Source: Cyanomargarita calcarea GSE-NOS-MK-12-04C (GTDB taxonomy: Bacteria; Cyanobacteriota; Cyanobacteriia; Cyanobacteriales; Nostocaceae). Taken from it: a DNA stretch of 64,000 nucleotides. This document shows positions 10,160 to 19,035 of this stretch, piece after piece; within the stretch, counting starts at the first letter, position 1, and the number at the start of each line of letters is the position of its first letter. The DNA lies in contig JAHHGZ010000023.1 of assembly GCA_019359595.1 (NCBI GenBank), positions 1 to 64,000 on the forward strand. Reading direction: 5' to 3'. The translations under genes were made by a program, and so were the position numbers. The notes below the pieces were generated by a model, which was not told the DNA's origin, searched no databases, and worked only from the letters and a program-made list of their open reading frames with translations.

Positions 10160-11482
10160 ATGTCACCAGCTATCGAAGTTCTAATTATTTTCCTACTAAT
10201 CCTCGTCAACGCTTTATTTGTCATGTCAGAATTGGCGGTTGTTTCCGCACGCAAGGTGCGCCTACAGCAACTTGCCGAGCGAGGAGACTTAAAAGCCCGT
10301 GCAGCTTTAGCCCTAGCATCTTCCCCAAATCAATTTCTTGCTACCGTTCAGATCGGAATCACGCTTCTGGCAATTGTTTCTGGTGCTTATGGTGAATCGG
10401 TATTATCTAAGCTAATATTACCTATTGTAAATCTGATCCCACTGCTTCTGCCTTACGGGGAACTGTTGGCTGGAATAATATCTGTTTTAATTATTACCTA
10501 CTTAACCCTAGTCATTGGTGAATTGGTGCCCAAACGTTTAGCCTTAAACCACCCAGAACCAATTGCTGTGGCTGTTGCATTTCCAATGCAGTTATTAGCA
10601 AAAATTGCATCCCCATTTTCTTACTTATTAGGTCTTTCTACGGATGCTATTTTGCGGCTGTTGGGAATTAAACCCTCAACTGAGCCACAAGTGACAGAGG
10701 AAGAGATTAGGGTCTTAATAGAGCAAGGGACAGAAGAAGGAACCTTTGAGGAAGCAGAACAAGATATGGTGGAGCGAGTATTTCGTTTAGGCGATCGCCC
10801 CGTCAATTTCTTGATGACACCACGACCGGATATCGTCTGGCTGGACTTGGAAGACTCTCCCGAAGAAAACCGCCACAAGATTGTTGATAGTGCCTATTCG
10901 AGATATCCGGTTTGTCAGGGAGGACTGGACAATGTACTGGGTATTATTCCAGTCACCGACTTGTTAGCCCGCAGTTTCCGTGGGGAGCAAATGGACTTAA
11001 CCCTAGGATTGAAACAACCAGTATTTGTGCCAGAAAGCACCCGTGGCTTGAAAGTTTTAGAATTATTCAAGCAAACCGTCACTCACATGGCGCTGGTAGT
11101 CGATGAATACGGCGTGATTCAGGGATTAGTCACTCTCAACGACGTGTTAGTTGAAATCGTTGGAGATGTTCCTACGGTTGATGGCCAGGAAGATCCACAA
11201 GCTGTGCAAAGAGAGGATGGTTCTTGGTTGTTGGATGGGATGTTAGCTATAGATGCATTTTTTGAACTCTTCAATATGGAGGAGTTACCACCCGATGAGC
11301 GGGGTAGTTATCAAACATTAGGTGGTTTTGTCATGACCCATCTCGGACGCATCCCAGCCGCAGCAGATCATTTTGAATGGGAGGAGATGCGTTTTGAAGT
11401 GATGGATATGGATGGTAACCGCGTTGATAAGGTATTGGTAATGCCGAAAGGGTATAAGCCTGTGGATGGGAACGAAAATTAA
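10160..11482 (+). CDS. CNNM/CorC (HlyC) family membrane protein with CBS pair
   Basis: A protein of about 440 residues with the hemolysin-C/CorC (CNNM) arrangement: an N-terminal DUF21 membrane domain with four hydrophobic segments (about 1-180, including ELAVVSARKVRLQQLAERGD and VIGELVPKRLALNHPEPIA), then two CBS domains (about 205-335, MTPRPDIVWLDLEDSPEEN and LVVDEYGVIQGLVTLNDVLVEIVGD), then a CorC_HlyC domain (about 350-435). Family members are linked to magnesium/cobalt efflux or homeostasis; the haemolysin name is historical. The frame is open from a TTG at 10130, but ATG 10160 starts directly at the first membrane helix and is preferred. It is monocistronic. Confidence 0.92.
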   Translation: MSPAIEVLIIFLLILVNALFVMSELAVVSARKVRLQQLAERGDLKARAALALASSPNQFLATVQIGITLLAIVSGAYGESVLSKLILPIVNLIPLLLPYGELLAGIISVLIITYLTLVIGELVPKRLALNHPEPIAVAVAFPMQLLAKIASPFSYLLGLSTDAILRLLGIKPSTEPQVTEEEIRVLIEQGTEEGTFEEAEQDMVERVFRLGDRPVNFLMTPRPDIVWLDLEDSPEENRHKIVDSAYSRYPVCQGGLDNVLGIIPVTDLLARSFRGEQMDLTLGLKQPVFVPESTRGLKVLELFKQTVTHMALVVDEYGVIQGLVTLNDVLVEIVGDVPTVDGQEDPQAVQREDGSWLLDGMLAIDAFFELFNMEELPPDERGSYQTLGGFVMTHLGRIPAAADHFEWEEMRFEVMDMDGNRVDKVLVMPKGYKPVDGNEN

Positions 11483-11817
11483 GTAGCCGTCATGAACTGC
11501 GTACACCGGGCTGTATTGTTTACAAATGATGTTGAAGTAAGGACCGAAGTTGGAAGAAGGAATAGCTAATAAAAATGCGCGTTCGTAAGTTGAAAGCTTC
11601 AGTAAAAAAAAAGATGTTTTTCGAGTCCTTTGTAGCGCGTTCACGTAGTGTCTCGCAGAGAAGAAAAACGAGTCGCACTGTTTCAATCCCACATGATACC
11701 GTTTCTTTGTGAAGCTGCATATATTAACCCCCGGCTACGCCGTCCCCCCTTGCCAAGGGGGGACTACAGGGGGGTCTTGATTATGTGCATCTTCATACAG
11801 AATTGGTATGAGTACTC
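11483..11817. other. Gap with GC-rich hairpin and lost 5' part of a methylase gene
   Basis: No gene is supported. A perfect 10-bp stem with 3-nt loop (GTCCCCCCTT / AAGGGGGGAC) lies at 11742-11764. The stretch occupies the place where the N-terminal half of the neighbouring truncated methyltransferase should have been. Confidence 0.6.
11742..11764. repeat. Strong GC hairpin
   Basis: Ten-base perfect inverted arms around GCC. It could act as a transcription barrier downstream of the CorC-like gene, 260 bases away. No T-run follows, so it is not a classical rho-independent terminator. Confidence 0.65.
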
Positions 11818-12396
11818 ATGTGGGTACTTCTTCCTTCTTTCTTCGGAGGCGATCGCCCAAAAAATGCTGAGGAAGAATTTCCTGATGTATCGTCAATGCT
11901 CAGAGGCTGTTATGAACCGTGGGGTATTCTGCGCAAGCCGATACCAGCAGGAATGAAACTCAGCGACTGCTTGCGAGAGTTCCAAACTGGAGGATTAAGA
12001 CGAAACCCTAATGGGAACCCTTTCGGCGATGTCATCCCCAGCGAACGCACACCTCAGCAAGAAAGAAAAATTGCCAACCATCCCAGCCTCAAACCACAGT
12101 CTTTTTTACGTCAGGTTGTGTATGCGGCTCTACCTTTAAGTGAGGGAGTGATTATCGATACTTTTATGGGTTCCGGCTCGACTGTAGCAGCAGCGGAGGC
12201 TGTAGGTGTTTTCTGTATAGGTGTTGAGCGTTATTTAGAGTATTATGAAATGAGTTGCACTGCGATTCCTAAACTGATAAATCTGGAAACCCAAATTCAA
12301 GAAACTGAAGAAATAGGAGAACGACCTGAACAAGTTTTTAATAGCGCTTCTAATTCATTACTCATTTATGACAAATTTTTAACGCTTTGCATCTAG
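11818..12396 (+). pseudogene. N-terminally truncated DNA methyltransferase (N4/N6 type)
   Basis: The 192-codon frame encodes only the C-terminal part of a DNA modification methylase (COG0863 type). Residues 88-94 (HPSLKPQ, motif X region) are followed by motif I at 114-122 (DTFMGSGST), which binds S-adenosylmethionine, and by the strand ending GVERYLEYYEMSC. In this circularly arranged class the catalytic DPPY/SPPY motif IV lies N-terminal of these, and it is missing: an in-frame TGA at 11809 closes the frame just upstream and nothing recognisable lies before it. The product could at best bind AdoMet without methylating. No restriction endonuclease gene is nearby. It overlaps the convergent HAD gene by 18 bases at the 3' end. 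I read it as a remnant of a lost solitary methylase. Confidence 0.75.
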
Positions 12397-13134
12397 AATC
12401 ATCCGTGCCAATTCACAAAACCCCTCTCCTTCAGCACCTTTAGTAACATAAGTCGGTTGATGTTGCAATTGATTTACATACCGTGACACATTTGCTACAC
12501 CCACAGATATAGGAAAATAACTCGCATCAAATAAACTTTCATCATTGGGACTATCGCCAACAGTAACAACTTGTTGTGGTGTGTACTCGGGAAAATATTT
12601 CCGCAATACCGTAAGCAATCCCATAGCTTTATCTTGCCCCAAGGGTTTGATATGGCACTGGACATTGCTGTAAGTAAATCCCCACTCTATTTGATGGCAA
12701 AGATTACCTATTGTTTGCAAATCATCGGTACTCAAACCTGCGACATCAAATGTCCAATCAGTGATGCGATAGCGGTTATCGGCAGATTCCTGGATTTCGG
12801 GAAATTTAGCTTTTAATTGCCCAAAAGCTGCTGCTAAATGCTGACGATGGGCTACGAAATCGGGAATTGGGGTTAATGTGACAAGTTTCTCATTCGTCGC
12901 AGGATAGAACAAACCGCCATTTTCGGCGATCGCACCCACTACAGGCATCAAACTACTCAACCCACTCACCCACCCCGACGAACGCCCAGTAACAATCATT
13001 ACCTTCACATCCACAGCCGCTAAATCCTCCAAAGCTTGCAGGAGTGCGCTGGTAAATTTTCCACTCGTAGTTAGGGTGCCATCCATATCCGTGGCAATTA
13101 GACGAATATTAGTTAAGTCGTTATTAATAGTCAT
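12379..13134 (-). CDS. HAD-IIB (Cof-like) phosphatase
   Basis: A 251-residue HAD hydrolase of subclass IIB. Motif I is DMDGT at residues 16-20 (nucleophile Asp16, acid/base Asp18), motif II lies in MIVTGRS (46-52), motif III lysine in the IKPLGQDKAMGL segment and motif IV is GDSPND at 193-198. The C2B cap sits between motifs II and III. Relatives dephosphorylate sugar phosphates, mannosyl-3-phosphoglycerate or flavin phosphates; the exact substrate is not readable. It converges on and slightly overlaps the methyltransferase remnant. Catalytic residues are intact, so it should be an active soluble phosphatase. Confidence 0.88.
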   Translation of the reverse strand: MTINNDLTNIRLIATDMDGTLTTSGKFTSALLQALEDLAAVDVKVMIVTGRSSGWVSGLSSLMPVVGAIAENGGLFYPATNEKLVTLTPIPDFVAHRQHLAAAFGQLKAKFPEIQESADNRYRITDWTFDVAGLSTDDLQTIGNLCHQIEWGFTYSNVQCHIKPLGQDKAMGLLTVLRKYFPEYTPQQVVTVGDSPNDESLFDASYFPISVGVANVSRYVNQLQHQPTYVTKGAEGEGFCELARMILDAKR

Positions 13135-13322
13135 AGAGTATTGGGCAATTTAATTTGGTAAAGGAGGAAAGGGTAAAGGGAAAAAATTTATTCTGTTCCC
13201 CCCTTTAACCTTTACTTGCATCTTTCCTAGTTTCTAATAAAAACCAGTAATAATACTGCCAAATCAGACTCAAGATTTGGGCATCCTAAAAATTAGGAGT
13301 TAAGTGTTTTTGTGTGCCAACC

Positions 13323-14153
13323 ATGCCTAATTCAAAGATTGTGGCTCAATCTACAGGGTCAAAGACGACTATAAAGGCATCCCAACAAGTACCAGCTAGC
13401 GATTCACAAGCACAAGCACCACCATTTTTAGTGGCTACTTGCGGAGGACTAGCTGTAGCGGTGATTGCTTTGATTGTATATGGCAAGATCCAGATAAATA
13501 AGCTGGAGAAAAGAATCAAGTTTGAAAAATTCCGGGCGCGAGAACTAGAAAAAAAGTTTAAGTTAGCTGTGGGAACAATTACCAAAATGGAAACAAATCC
13601 CGATCTGATTAACTCGCGCGACTTTAACCTCGATTATCTGCGAATGCGGATGGCTGAGGAAGTGTTTCATTTTGCGATTGTTAATCAAGTTAAAATAAAA
13701 GTCAAAGATAAAATTTCTCAATCCCTGCGTCCAAATCAATCTCAAAGTGGGGCAGTGGGAATTGCGAATAGCGCTGGAAGGCAGATAGATGAAACTTTTG
13801 ATGTTGAGTATGAGACTAATACTCAGTCAAACTCTGCTAAACGAGTGCTGTTTCGCATTCAAATCCGGTTAATGAAGCTACCAACACAAGCAACTTCTGC
13901 GACCATTAGCCAAATTATTGCGTGTATAGAAACTTATCTTAGTCCTGTAGAAGACCAAGATACATGGCAACCAACGCTTCAAGGTCGAATTGCCTCGATG
14001 CATTGGGATCAAAAGGCAAAACCAACACCCTTGCTAGTGCTGGAACAATCGAATGAAGGCGTAAATGTTACTTTCCGCACCAGTCGGCAATCCAACATCA
14101 CGACAGCACCGCCACCACCACCTGGGATGAAAAAATCAGATTATGCCAAATAA
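13323..14153 (+). CDS. Membrane-anchored conserved protein of unknown function
   Basis: A protein of about 276 residues that I do not recognise by function. An Ala/Gln/Ser-rich N-terminus is followed by one transmembrane helix (about 35-57, FLVATCGGLAVAVIALIVYG), a basic coiled-coil-like stretch (KLEKRIKFEKFRARELEKKF, about 60-80), an alpha/beta domain (about 95-250) and a short proline tail with PPPPPP. The ORF can start at GTG 13314 or ATG 13323; the ATG is preferred. It is transcribed alone and divergently from the HAD gene. The large soluble domain after the helix probably faces the cytoplasm given the positive charges right after the membrane segment. Confidence 0.7.
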   Translation: MPNSKIVAQSTGSKTTIKASQQVPASDSQAQAPPFLVATCGGLAVAVIALIVYGKIQINKLEKRIKFEKFRARELEKKFKLAVGTITKMETNPDLINSRDFNLDYLRMRMAEEVFHFAIVNQVKIKVKDKISQSLRPNQSQSGAVGIANSAGRQIDETFDVEYETNTQSNSAKRVLFRIQIRLMKLPTQATSATISQIIACIETYLSPVEDQDTWQPTLQGRIASMHWDQKAKPTPLLVLEQSNEGVNVTFRTSRQSNITTAPPPPPGMKKSDYAK

Positions 14154-14357
14154 TACCGTTTTAAATTTTGCGGAAAGTATTGCTTAGTCGGTTTCCGGAC
14201 GGCATAACTTTTGAAAAAAGATTTTAGATTGTGAAGTCTGGTCTATATAATCGTTTCGACAATCCACTTATCGCATCTATTTTCAACTCCTGGTATAATA
14301 AATCACGGTTTTAGGGTGCAGCTATATATTAAGTTATGAGTTTAACTTAGCAAACAA

Positions 14358-15071
14358 TTAACAGTTATCAGTTTGGACTATACTTTGAGAATCACGAGCT
14401 AAACGACCATCTTCCATTTCCAAGATGCGATCGGCTATGTCTAAAATGCGGTTGTCGTGAGTGACTAATAGGATAGAAGTCCCTTGGTCTTTGGCAAGTC
14501 GCTGCATCAATTCCACAACATCCCGTCCTGATTGTTTATCCAAAGCCGCTGTGGGTTCATCTGCGAGTACTAATGCTGGACTATTCACCAAAGCACGGGC
14601 GATCGCTATTCTTTGTTTTTGCCCACCAGAAAGATTTTCTGGATAGTAATTAATCCGTTCTCCCAAACCAACGGAACTCAATATTTGTTGTGATTTAGTA
14701 ACAGCTTCATACTGGGGAATCTCTTCATTAAGTTCCACTGCCATTTGCACATTTTGTCTAGCAGTTAAAAATCCTAACAAATTGTGAGCTTGGAAAATAT
14801 AGCCAATATTGCGCCTAACTCCAACTAATTGTTCTTGAGTGGCTCCAGATAATTCTTGACCTAAAAATTTTAGATTTCCCTCTTGTACGGAGCGCAAGCC
14901 ACCAATCAAGCTTAGTAATGTTGTTTTTCCTGAACCTGAGGGTCCAGTCATAATCACAATTTCTCCTGGATAAATCTCTAGGTTGATATCAAACAAAATC
15001 TGTTTTTTGAGTGCGCCTTTACCGTAGTAGTGGCTGATATTTTGAATGCTAATTACAGGTGTTGGCATCAT
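14358..15071 (-). CDS. devA: DevA, ATPase of heterocyst glycolipid exporter
   Basis: A 237-residue ABC ATPase of the DevA/MacB-LolD type. Walker A GPSGSGKT is at 43-50, the signature LSGGQ at 147-151, and Walker B ends in DE at 171-172, with the switch His in LLVTHD. It would power the DevBCA efflux pump, which with a TolC-like outer-membrane protein exports heterocyst glycolipids for the laminated envelope layer in Anabaena. It is last in the order devB-devC-devA on the minus strand. The 199-base gap to devC is filled by inverted heptamer arrays. Paralogous devBCA-like operons exist in cyanobacteria, so orthology rests on gene order plus the NtcA promoter. Confidence 0.9.
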   Translation of the reverse strand: MMPTPVISIQNISHYYGKGALKKQILFDINLEIYPGEIVIMTGPSGSGKTTLLSLIGGLRSVQEGNLKFLGQELSGATQEQLVGVRRNIGYIFQAHNLLGFLTARQNVQMAVELNEEIPQYEAVTKSQQILSSVGLGERINYYPENLSGGQKQRIAIARALVNSPALVLADEPTAALDKQSGRDVVELMQRLAKDQGTSILLVTHDNRILDIADRILEMEDGRLARDSQSIVQTDNC

Positions 15072-15099
15072 TAATTTCTTGAAAATAGTTAGAAGTTAA

Positions 15100-15262
15100 G
15101 AGTTGGGATCTAGGAGTTAGGAATTAGGAGTTAAAAATTAGGAGTTATAAGTCATTTATTATTATTTAGAACTTACGTAAAAACTCTCTCAAACTATCTT
15201 TACTTGATAATTTGTGCATAAGTCCCGTTCTTAACTCATCACTCCTAACTCCTAATTCCTAA
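15100..15262. repeat. Inverted pair of GGAGTTA-type arrays between devC and devA
   Basis: TAGGAGTTAGGAATTAGGAG-like sequence at about 15108-15147 is mirrored by ACTCCTAACTCCTAATTCC-like sequence at about 15241-15262, so the spacer can fold into a long hairpin in the devBCA mRNA. Between the arms, 15171-15195 is a copy of a 25-bp sequence also present inverted at 28328-28352. Confidence 0.85.
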
Positions 15263-15270
15263 CTCTTAAA

Positions 15271-16425
15271 TTAAAATATATCTGCCGGGTCAGCAGAACG
15301 TAGTTTACGGACGGCAATAGTACCAGAGATAAAACACATAATTATCGTCATAATCAGTACCATAATGGCTCGTTCAAAATTCATAAATACAGGTAAAAGT
15401 GTCGCATTTCTTGCACTGTTGTATAAAAATAGAGTGAAAGCAAATCCAGGAAAATATCCTAAAATAGCTAAAATAAAAGCTTCTTGTAAAATTACAATTA
15501 ACAAATATTTCTGTGTATAACCAATAGCCTTTAGGGTTGCATACTCAGCCAAGTGGTCAGTAACTTCTGTGTAAAGTATTTGATAAACAATCACGGTTCC
15601 CACAATGAAACCCATGATTGTCCCTAATGTGAAAATAAAACCAATCGCTGTACTACTTGCCCAGAATTCTCTCTCAAAATCAATAAACTCTTGTTTTGTT
15701 AAAACTTTGACATCATCTGTTAAATTCTTTCTCAATTGTTCTGCTACGGCATTGGCATCTGCTCCAGGCTTTAATCTAATTACTCCAATATCAATTAATC
15801 CTCGCTGACGGCTACTAAATATTCTTAAAAAGTTTACATCACTGGTAATTAAATTCCCATCTGCGGCAAATGATGCACCTAATGTAAACAATCCTCCCAC
15901 CTTAATTCGTCTTCTTCTAACTTCTGTTGTAACAGTTTTTCCTTGTTCAAATTCAGCAACAATTGGACCAAATTCTGGTCTGGAAGCCCGGTCATATAAA
16001 ACTGTGTCCGGCAATTTTATTTTATTTATATTTTCCTGGACTCCAGGCAAGTTAATTATATTAAACTCGGGATTAATTCCAATTAAAACAAGATTTCGCG
16101 GACGACCTGTTGCGGGATTTTTCCAACTAGTGAAGTCTATATATATAGGATGTACTGATTCTACTGTTGGTAAATCTAAAGCTTTATACAAACGTCTTTG
16201 AGAAAAGCTCTTCATAGACGGTAATGCACTAGATTGAGAATTGATTAAAACAATATCTCCCCGTAAGCTATCGTGTATCCTAACGTTGCTCAAATACAAA
16301 GAATCTCGGAAACCGAGTTGCATAAACATGAGGATGTCCGCAAAAGCTATTCCTGCCAGTGCCACACCCAAGCGAGTTGCTTCTCGCTTGAGTTGTAGCC
16401 AAGCTAGAGGTATTTTCCCCTTCAT
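15271..16425 (-). CDS. devC: DevC, permease of heterocyst glycolipid exporter
   Basis: A 384-residue FtsX/MacB-type permease. One N-terminal transmembrane helix (about 17-37) is followed by a large periplasmic domain (about 40-255) and three C-terminal helices (about 258-285, 305-330, 345-370), the classic DevC topology. The periplasmic part would dock to DevB. It sits between devB and devA on the same strand, spaced 159 bases from devB and 199 from devA by repeat-filled gaps. The C-terminus RKLRSADPADIF matches the DevC family. No frameshift or damage is visible. Confidence 0.92.
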   Translation of the reverse strand: MKGKIPLAWLQLKREATRLGVALAGIAFADILMFMQLGFRDSLYLSNVRIHDSLRGDIVLINSQSSALPSMKSFSQRRLYKALDLPTVESVHPIYIDFTSWKNPATGRPRNLVLIGINPEFNIINLPGVQENINKIKLPDTVLYDRASRPEFGPIVAEFEQGKTVTTEVRRRRIKVGGLFTLGASFAADGNLITSDVNFLRIFSSRQRGLIDIGVIRLKPGADANAVAEQLRKNLTDDVKVLTKQEFIDFEREFWASSTAIGFIFTLGTIMGFIVGTVIVYQILYTEVTDHLAEYATLKAIGYTQKYLLIVILQEAFILAILGYFPGFAFTLFLYNSARNATLLPVFMNFERAIMVLIMTIIMCFISGTIAVRKLRSADPADIF

Positions 16426-16436
16426 TTTTTATAATT

Positions 16437-16582
16437 TGTTAGTGGTTAGTGGTTAGTGGTTATTGGTTACTTGTTAGTTGTTAGTGGTTAGGAGTTAGGA
16501 GTTAGGAATTAGGAGTTAATGGTAACAACCAACAAATAACAGCTAACAAATAACAACTAACAACCAACAAATAACAAATAAC
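16437..16582. repeat. Inverted GTTAG-type arrays between devB and devC
   Basis: GTTAGTGGTTAGTGG-like units (16437-16516) face AACAACTAACAACCAAC-like units (16521-16582). The two halves are complementary and only a few bases apart, giving a potential hairpin of more than 50 bp in the operon transcript. Confidence 0.85.
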
Positions 16583-16584
16583 AA

Positions 16585-17991
16585 TTAGAGATCAATTTCA
16601 ACAGCCACTTTCGCATAAGTTAAACCTGCTACTCGTTGGCTGTATTGAGGAGGGAGAGCAATTTTTACTTCTACGACTCTGGCATCTACATCGGCAGCAG
16701 GGTCAGTATTAAGCACATCTTTTTTACCAATTTTTCTGCCAATCTCAACGACGCTTCCTTGTAATTCACCAGTGAAGGCACCATTATCACTGCTGATTGT
16801 GGCTTTTTGACCGAGACGCACCAGGCCAATGCTATCTTCCGGAACTTCCGCGATCGCAATCATCTGGTCGGTTCTACCAATCTCAGCAATGCCGTTTGCA
16901 CTCATGTTTTCTCCCGCTTTGGTGTGAATTTTAATAATTTCTCCAGCAATTGGGGCTGTAACGTAGCTCAAGCGCATTTCAGCTTCGGCTTTTCTGACAA
17001 GCGCGATCGCATTACTAACTTTGGCTTGTGCCATTTGCACATCGGTCGGACGAACTTCTTCAATTCTGTTAAATTTTGCTCGTTCTTCGTCGATTTGCCT
17101 CCGGAGAGTTTCTATGGTTTTGTCACGGTTAACCCTAGCTTCGATAATTTGCTGTTGCAATATAGCGATCGTTTTGATCTGGTTTGCCCTAGCTTCGGCA
17201 ATTTGCTGTTGCAATGTGGCAACTATCTGAGTGCGGTTAGCTTGACCTTCGATCAGTTGTTGGTCTGCAGTTTCCGAACTTAACTTTCTTCTGTCCCGGT
17301 CTTCCCTAGAAATAGCACCCTCTTCATATAACCTTTCATAGCGATCGTTTTCTACCTGAGCGTTGCGAGCTTGTGCTGATTGTCGTGAAACTGTTGCTCT
17401 AGAAGCATTTTGTTGTCCTTGCAACTCTGCTGTAAGACGATTTACCATCGCTTGTTGGGCAATTTTTTCTCCACGTAACTGAGCTTCGATGCGAGTTATA
17501 GTGGCTTGTTGGGCTTCTGTTTCTCCCCGCAACTGGGCTTGCAAGCGAGCAACTACCGCTTTTTGAGCTTGAACATCTCTTGGGGAAACAACTTTTACAT
17601 TTGTCAAACTAGCACGGGATTCTTGGAGTTTGGCTTTTGCTTCTTCCACTGCTGCTTGGTTGCTACCAAGACTATCCAAAACCGCAATTACTTGGTCTTT
17701 TCTGACTCGTTCTCCTTCTCTAACCAAAATTTGCTCAACTCGTGATGCTGCCGAGATTCCTGATGTTGGAGCAGATAGTCTAATCACTTCTCCTTTTGGT
17801 TCCAAGCGTCCCAAAGCATTAACGCTGCTAGCAACCTTTGTGTTTGTTGGAGGCACGTTCAGAGTTCTTAACATCTGGACTCTGGCTATAGCTAAAACTC
17901 CAGCAGTAATTATTAATGGTAGAGCGAAAACAACGCCCCATCGAACCGTTGGCTGCTCCCTTGTCCTTGATTTCTCACTTACCCTTGACAT
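16585..17991 (-). CDS. devB: DevB, membrane fusion protein of heterocyst glycolipid exporter
   Basis: A 468-residue HlyD/DevB-type periplasmic adaptor. One N-terminal membrane anchor (about 18-42) is followed by a lipoyl half (PKGEVIRLSAPTSG), a very long alpha-helical hairpin (about 105-320) made of Gln/Ala/Arg-rich repeats such as QAQLRGETEAQQAT and IATLQQQIAEARAN, the second lipoyl half (VTAPIAGEIIKIHTKAGE, about 340-358) and a beta-barrel domain. It bridges DevC/DevA to an outer-membrane TolC-like channel. It is the first gene of the operon. An NtcA-type promoter lies about 760 bases upstream (18758-18799), the same unusual arrangement known for Anabaena devBCA. Confidence 0.92.
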   Translation of the reverse strand: MSRVSEKSRTREQPTVRWGVVFALPLIITAGVLAIARVQMLRTLNVPPTNTKVASSVNALGRLEPKGEVIRLSAPTSGISAASRVEQILVREGERVRKDQVIAVLDSLGSNQAAVEEAKAKLQESRASLTNVKVVSPRDVQAQKAVVARLQAQLRGETEAQQATITRIEAQLRGEKIAQQAMVNRLTAELQGQQNASRATVSRQSAQARNAQVENDRYERLYEEGAISREDRDRRKLSSETADQQLIEGQANRTQIVATLQQQIAEARANQIKTIAILQQQIIEARVNRDKTIETLRRQIDEERAKFNRIEEVRPTDVQMAQAKVSNAIALVRKAEAEMRLSYVTAPIAGEIIKIHTKAGENMSANGIAEIGRTDQMIAIAEVPEDSIGLVRLGQKATISSDNGAFTGELQGSVVEIGRKIGKKDVLNTDPAADVDARVVEVKIALPPQYSQRVAGLTYAKVAVEIDL

Positions 17992-18226
17992 GGTATGTTG
18001 CCTGTTAGTCTAAATTTTGCTGATTGAAGTAAAAAAGATAGTCAGGTGCAGTTAGATTAGTTAAAAAGTCTTTTTGTTAAACAGCCAGCGGCTAATAATT
18101 CGCTGTTATAAAGGATAGTAAAAGCGTATAAACACGGGTATATTTTTATTTATTAAATTGGAAGTCCCTAAGAGTTAATAATCAAATATAGCAATCCTAT
18201 ATGATTTCTTAAAAACCGTGGTGTCC

Positions 18227-18259
18227 AGATTTACGACTTCTTAAATAAGTCAGGGATCT
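18227..18259. repeat. Dispersed 33-bp palindrome (copy 2, degraded)
   Basis: Imperfect form of the palindrome seen at 6169 and 30962: the arms share GACTTCTTAAA/TAAGTC and AGAT/ATCT ends. It lies in the presumed devB leader. Confidence 0.7.
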
Positions 18260-18529
18260 AAATTTTTACAACTGATTTAGGACTGCTATATGATGTGAAC
18301 AGCCAGAAATTAAGCCATCTGTAATTTACATCTGACTGTTATGCAATTTGGTATCATAAACCAACAAAGCATGAGATTGCTTTCTCGAAGTTTGTGACAT
18401 ACACCCGGTTAGTTGAGGCGATGCTATGCTGGTAAATTACCCGCATCAAGTGTGGTTGTATTGTGTGGCTTGCCCTTTGTCTGAAGTTTTTGTCAAAGGT
18501 TTTTATTAATGATCGTTACTTATGACAGC

Positions 18530-18630
18530 TAGTAGTCCGCCAATTCAATATTTCTAGGTGCGACCATGAAGCCCCCTTGCCACCAATTCTAAGGGAGAAG
18601 AAAAATCAAACTTGCCTTGACAGACTACTA
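18530..18630. mobile_element. TA-flanked MITE
   Basis: TA dinucleotides at 18530-18531 and 18629-18630 enclose terminal inverted repeats GTAGTCCGCCAA and TTGACAGACTAC (two mismatches) around about 75 bases without coding capacity. The TA flanks suggest mobilisation by an IS630/Tc1-mariner type transposase. Sister element at 48390-48520. Confidence 0.75.
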
Positions 18631-18757
18631 GAACGTTCTCCTCATAACGCTTTTGTTAACTTTTTGCTCAATCTTAAGCCAGGAAAATATCAGATTATCT
18701 TTGAGTATAGTTTTTCCTGCCAATATTTTCTAACTCCATCGAACTCTTGTTAAATGA

Positions 18758-18799
18758 ATTCTACATACATAAGTTTTGAGAAAACGTAGCAGAACCTAC
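18758..18799 (-). promoter_or_regulatory. NtcA-activated promoter of devBCA
   Basis: Reading the minus strand, GTA-N8-TAC (18799 to 18786) is followed after exactly 22 bases by TAGAAT (18763 to 18758), which fits a TAN3T -10 box. This is the canonical class II NtcA promoter layout. Transcription would start near 18751, about 760 nt before the devB ATG, under nitrogen-step-down/heterocyst control. Confidence 0.75.
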
Positions 18800-19035
18800 A
18801 GATAATCATTTAAAATTTCTCAAAACACGCACAAATAGAGGATAAATAAAGAAAAAGATAATGTACACCTTTTTCTTTTCAACCCCATTATTGAGAATAA
18901 ATTTATTGACAAAAAAATAATCTTGATTATCCGAGAGTTGGAGGTTTAATACCCCGACCTTATACGAGTCGTCCGTTTTGAGTTAGGGTTCCAATCCACA
19001 GGTCGAAACCTCTTCCTTCTTCCTTCTTCCTTCAT

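Larger units (their letters stand above)
17992..18757 (-). other. Long 5' leader of devBCA
   Basis: No ORF is supported in this stretch. If the promoter at 18758-18799 is used, these bases form an untranslated leader of about 760 nt. It carries a 33-bp palindrome (18227-18259) and a TA-flanked MITE (18530-18630). A long leader is established for devBCA of Anabaena; leader function here is inference. Confidence 0.6.

Noticed and set aside
12379-13134. Sucrose-phosphate phosphatase
   Set aside because: The HAD-IIB fold and motifs fit, but specific sucrose-phosphatase signatures and a partner synthase are absent.
14358-17991. MacAB-type macrolide exporter
   Set aside because: The separate DevC-type permease, DevB adaptor with long helical hairpin and NtcA promoter fit devBCA better.
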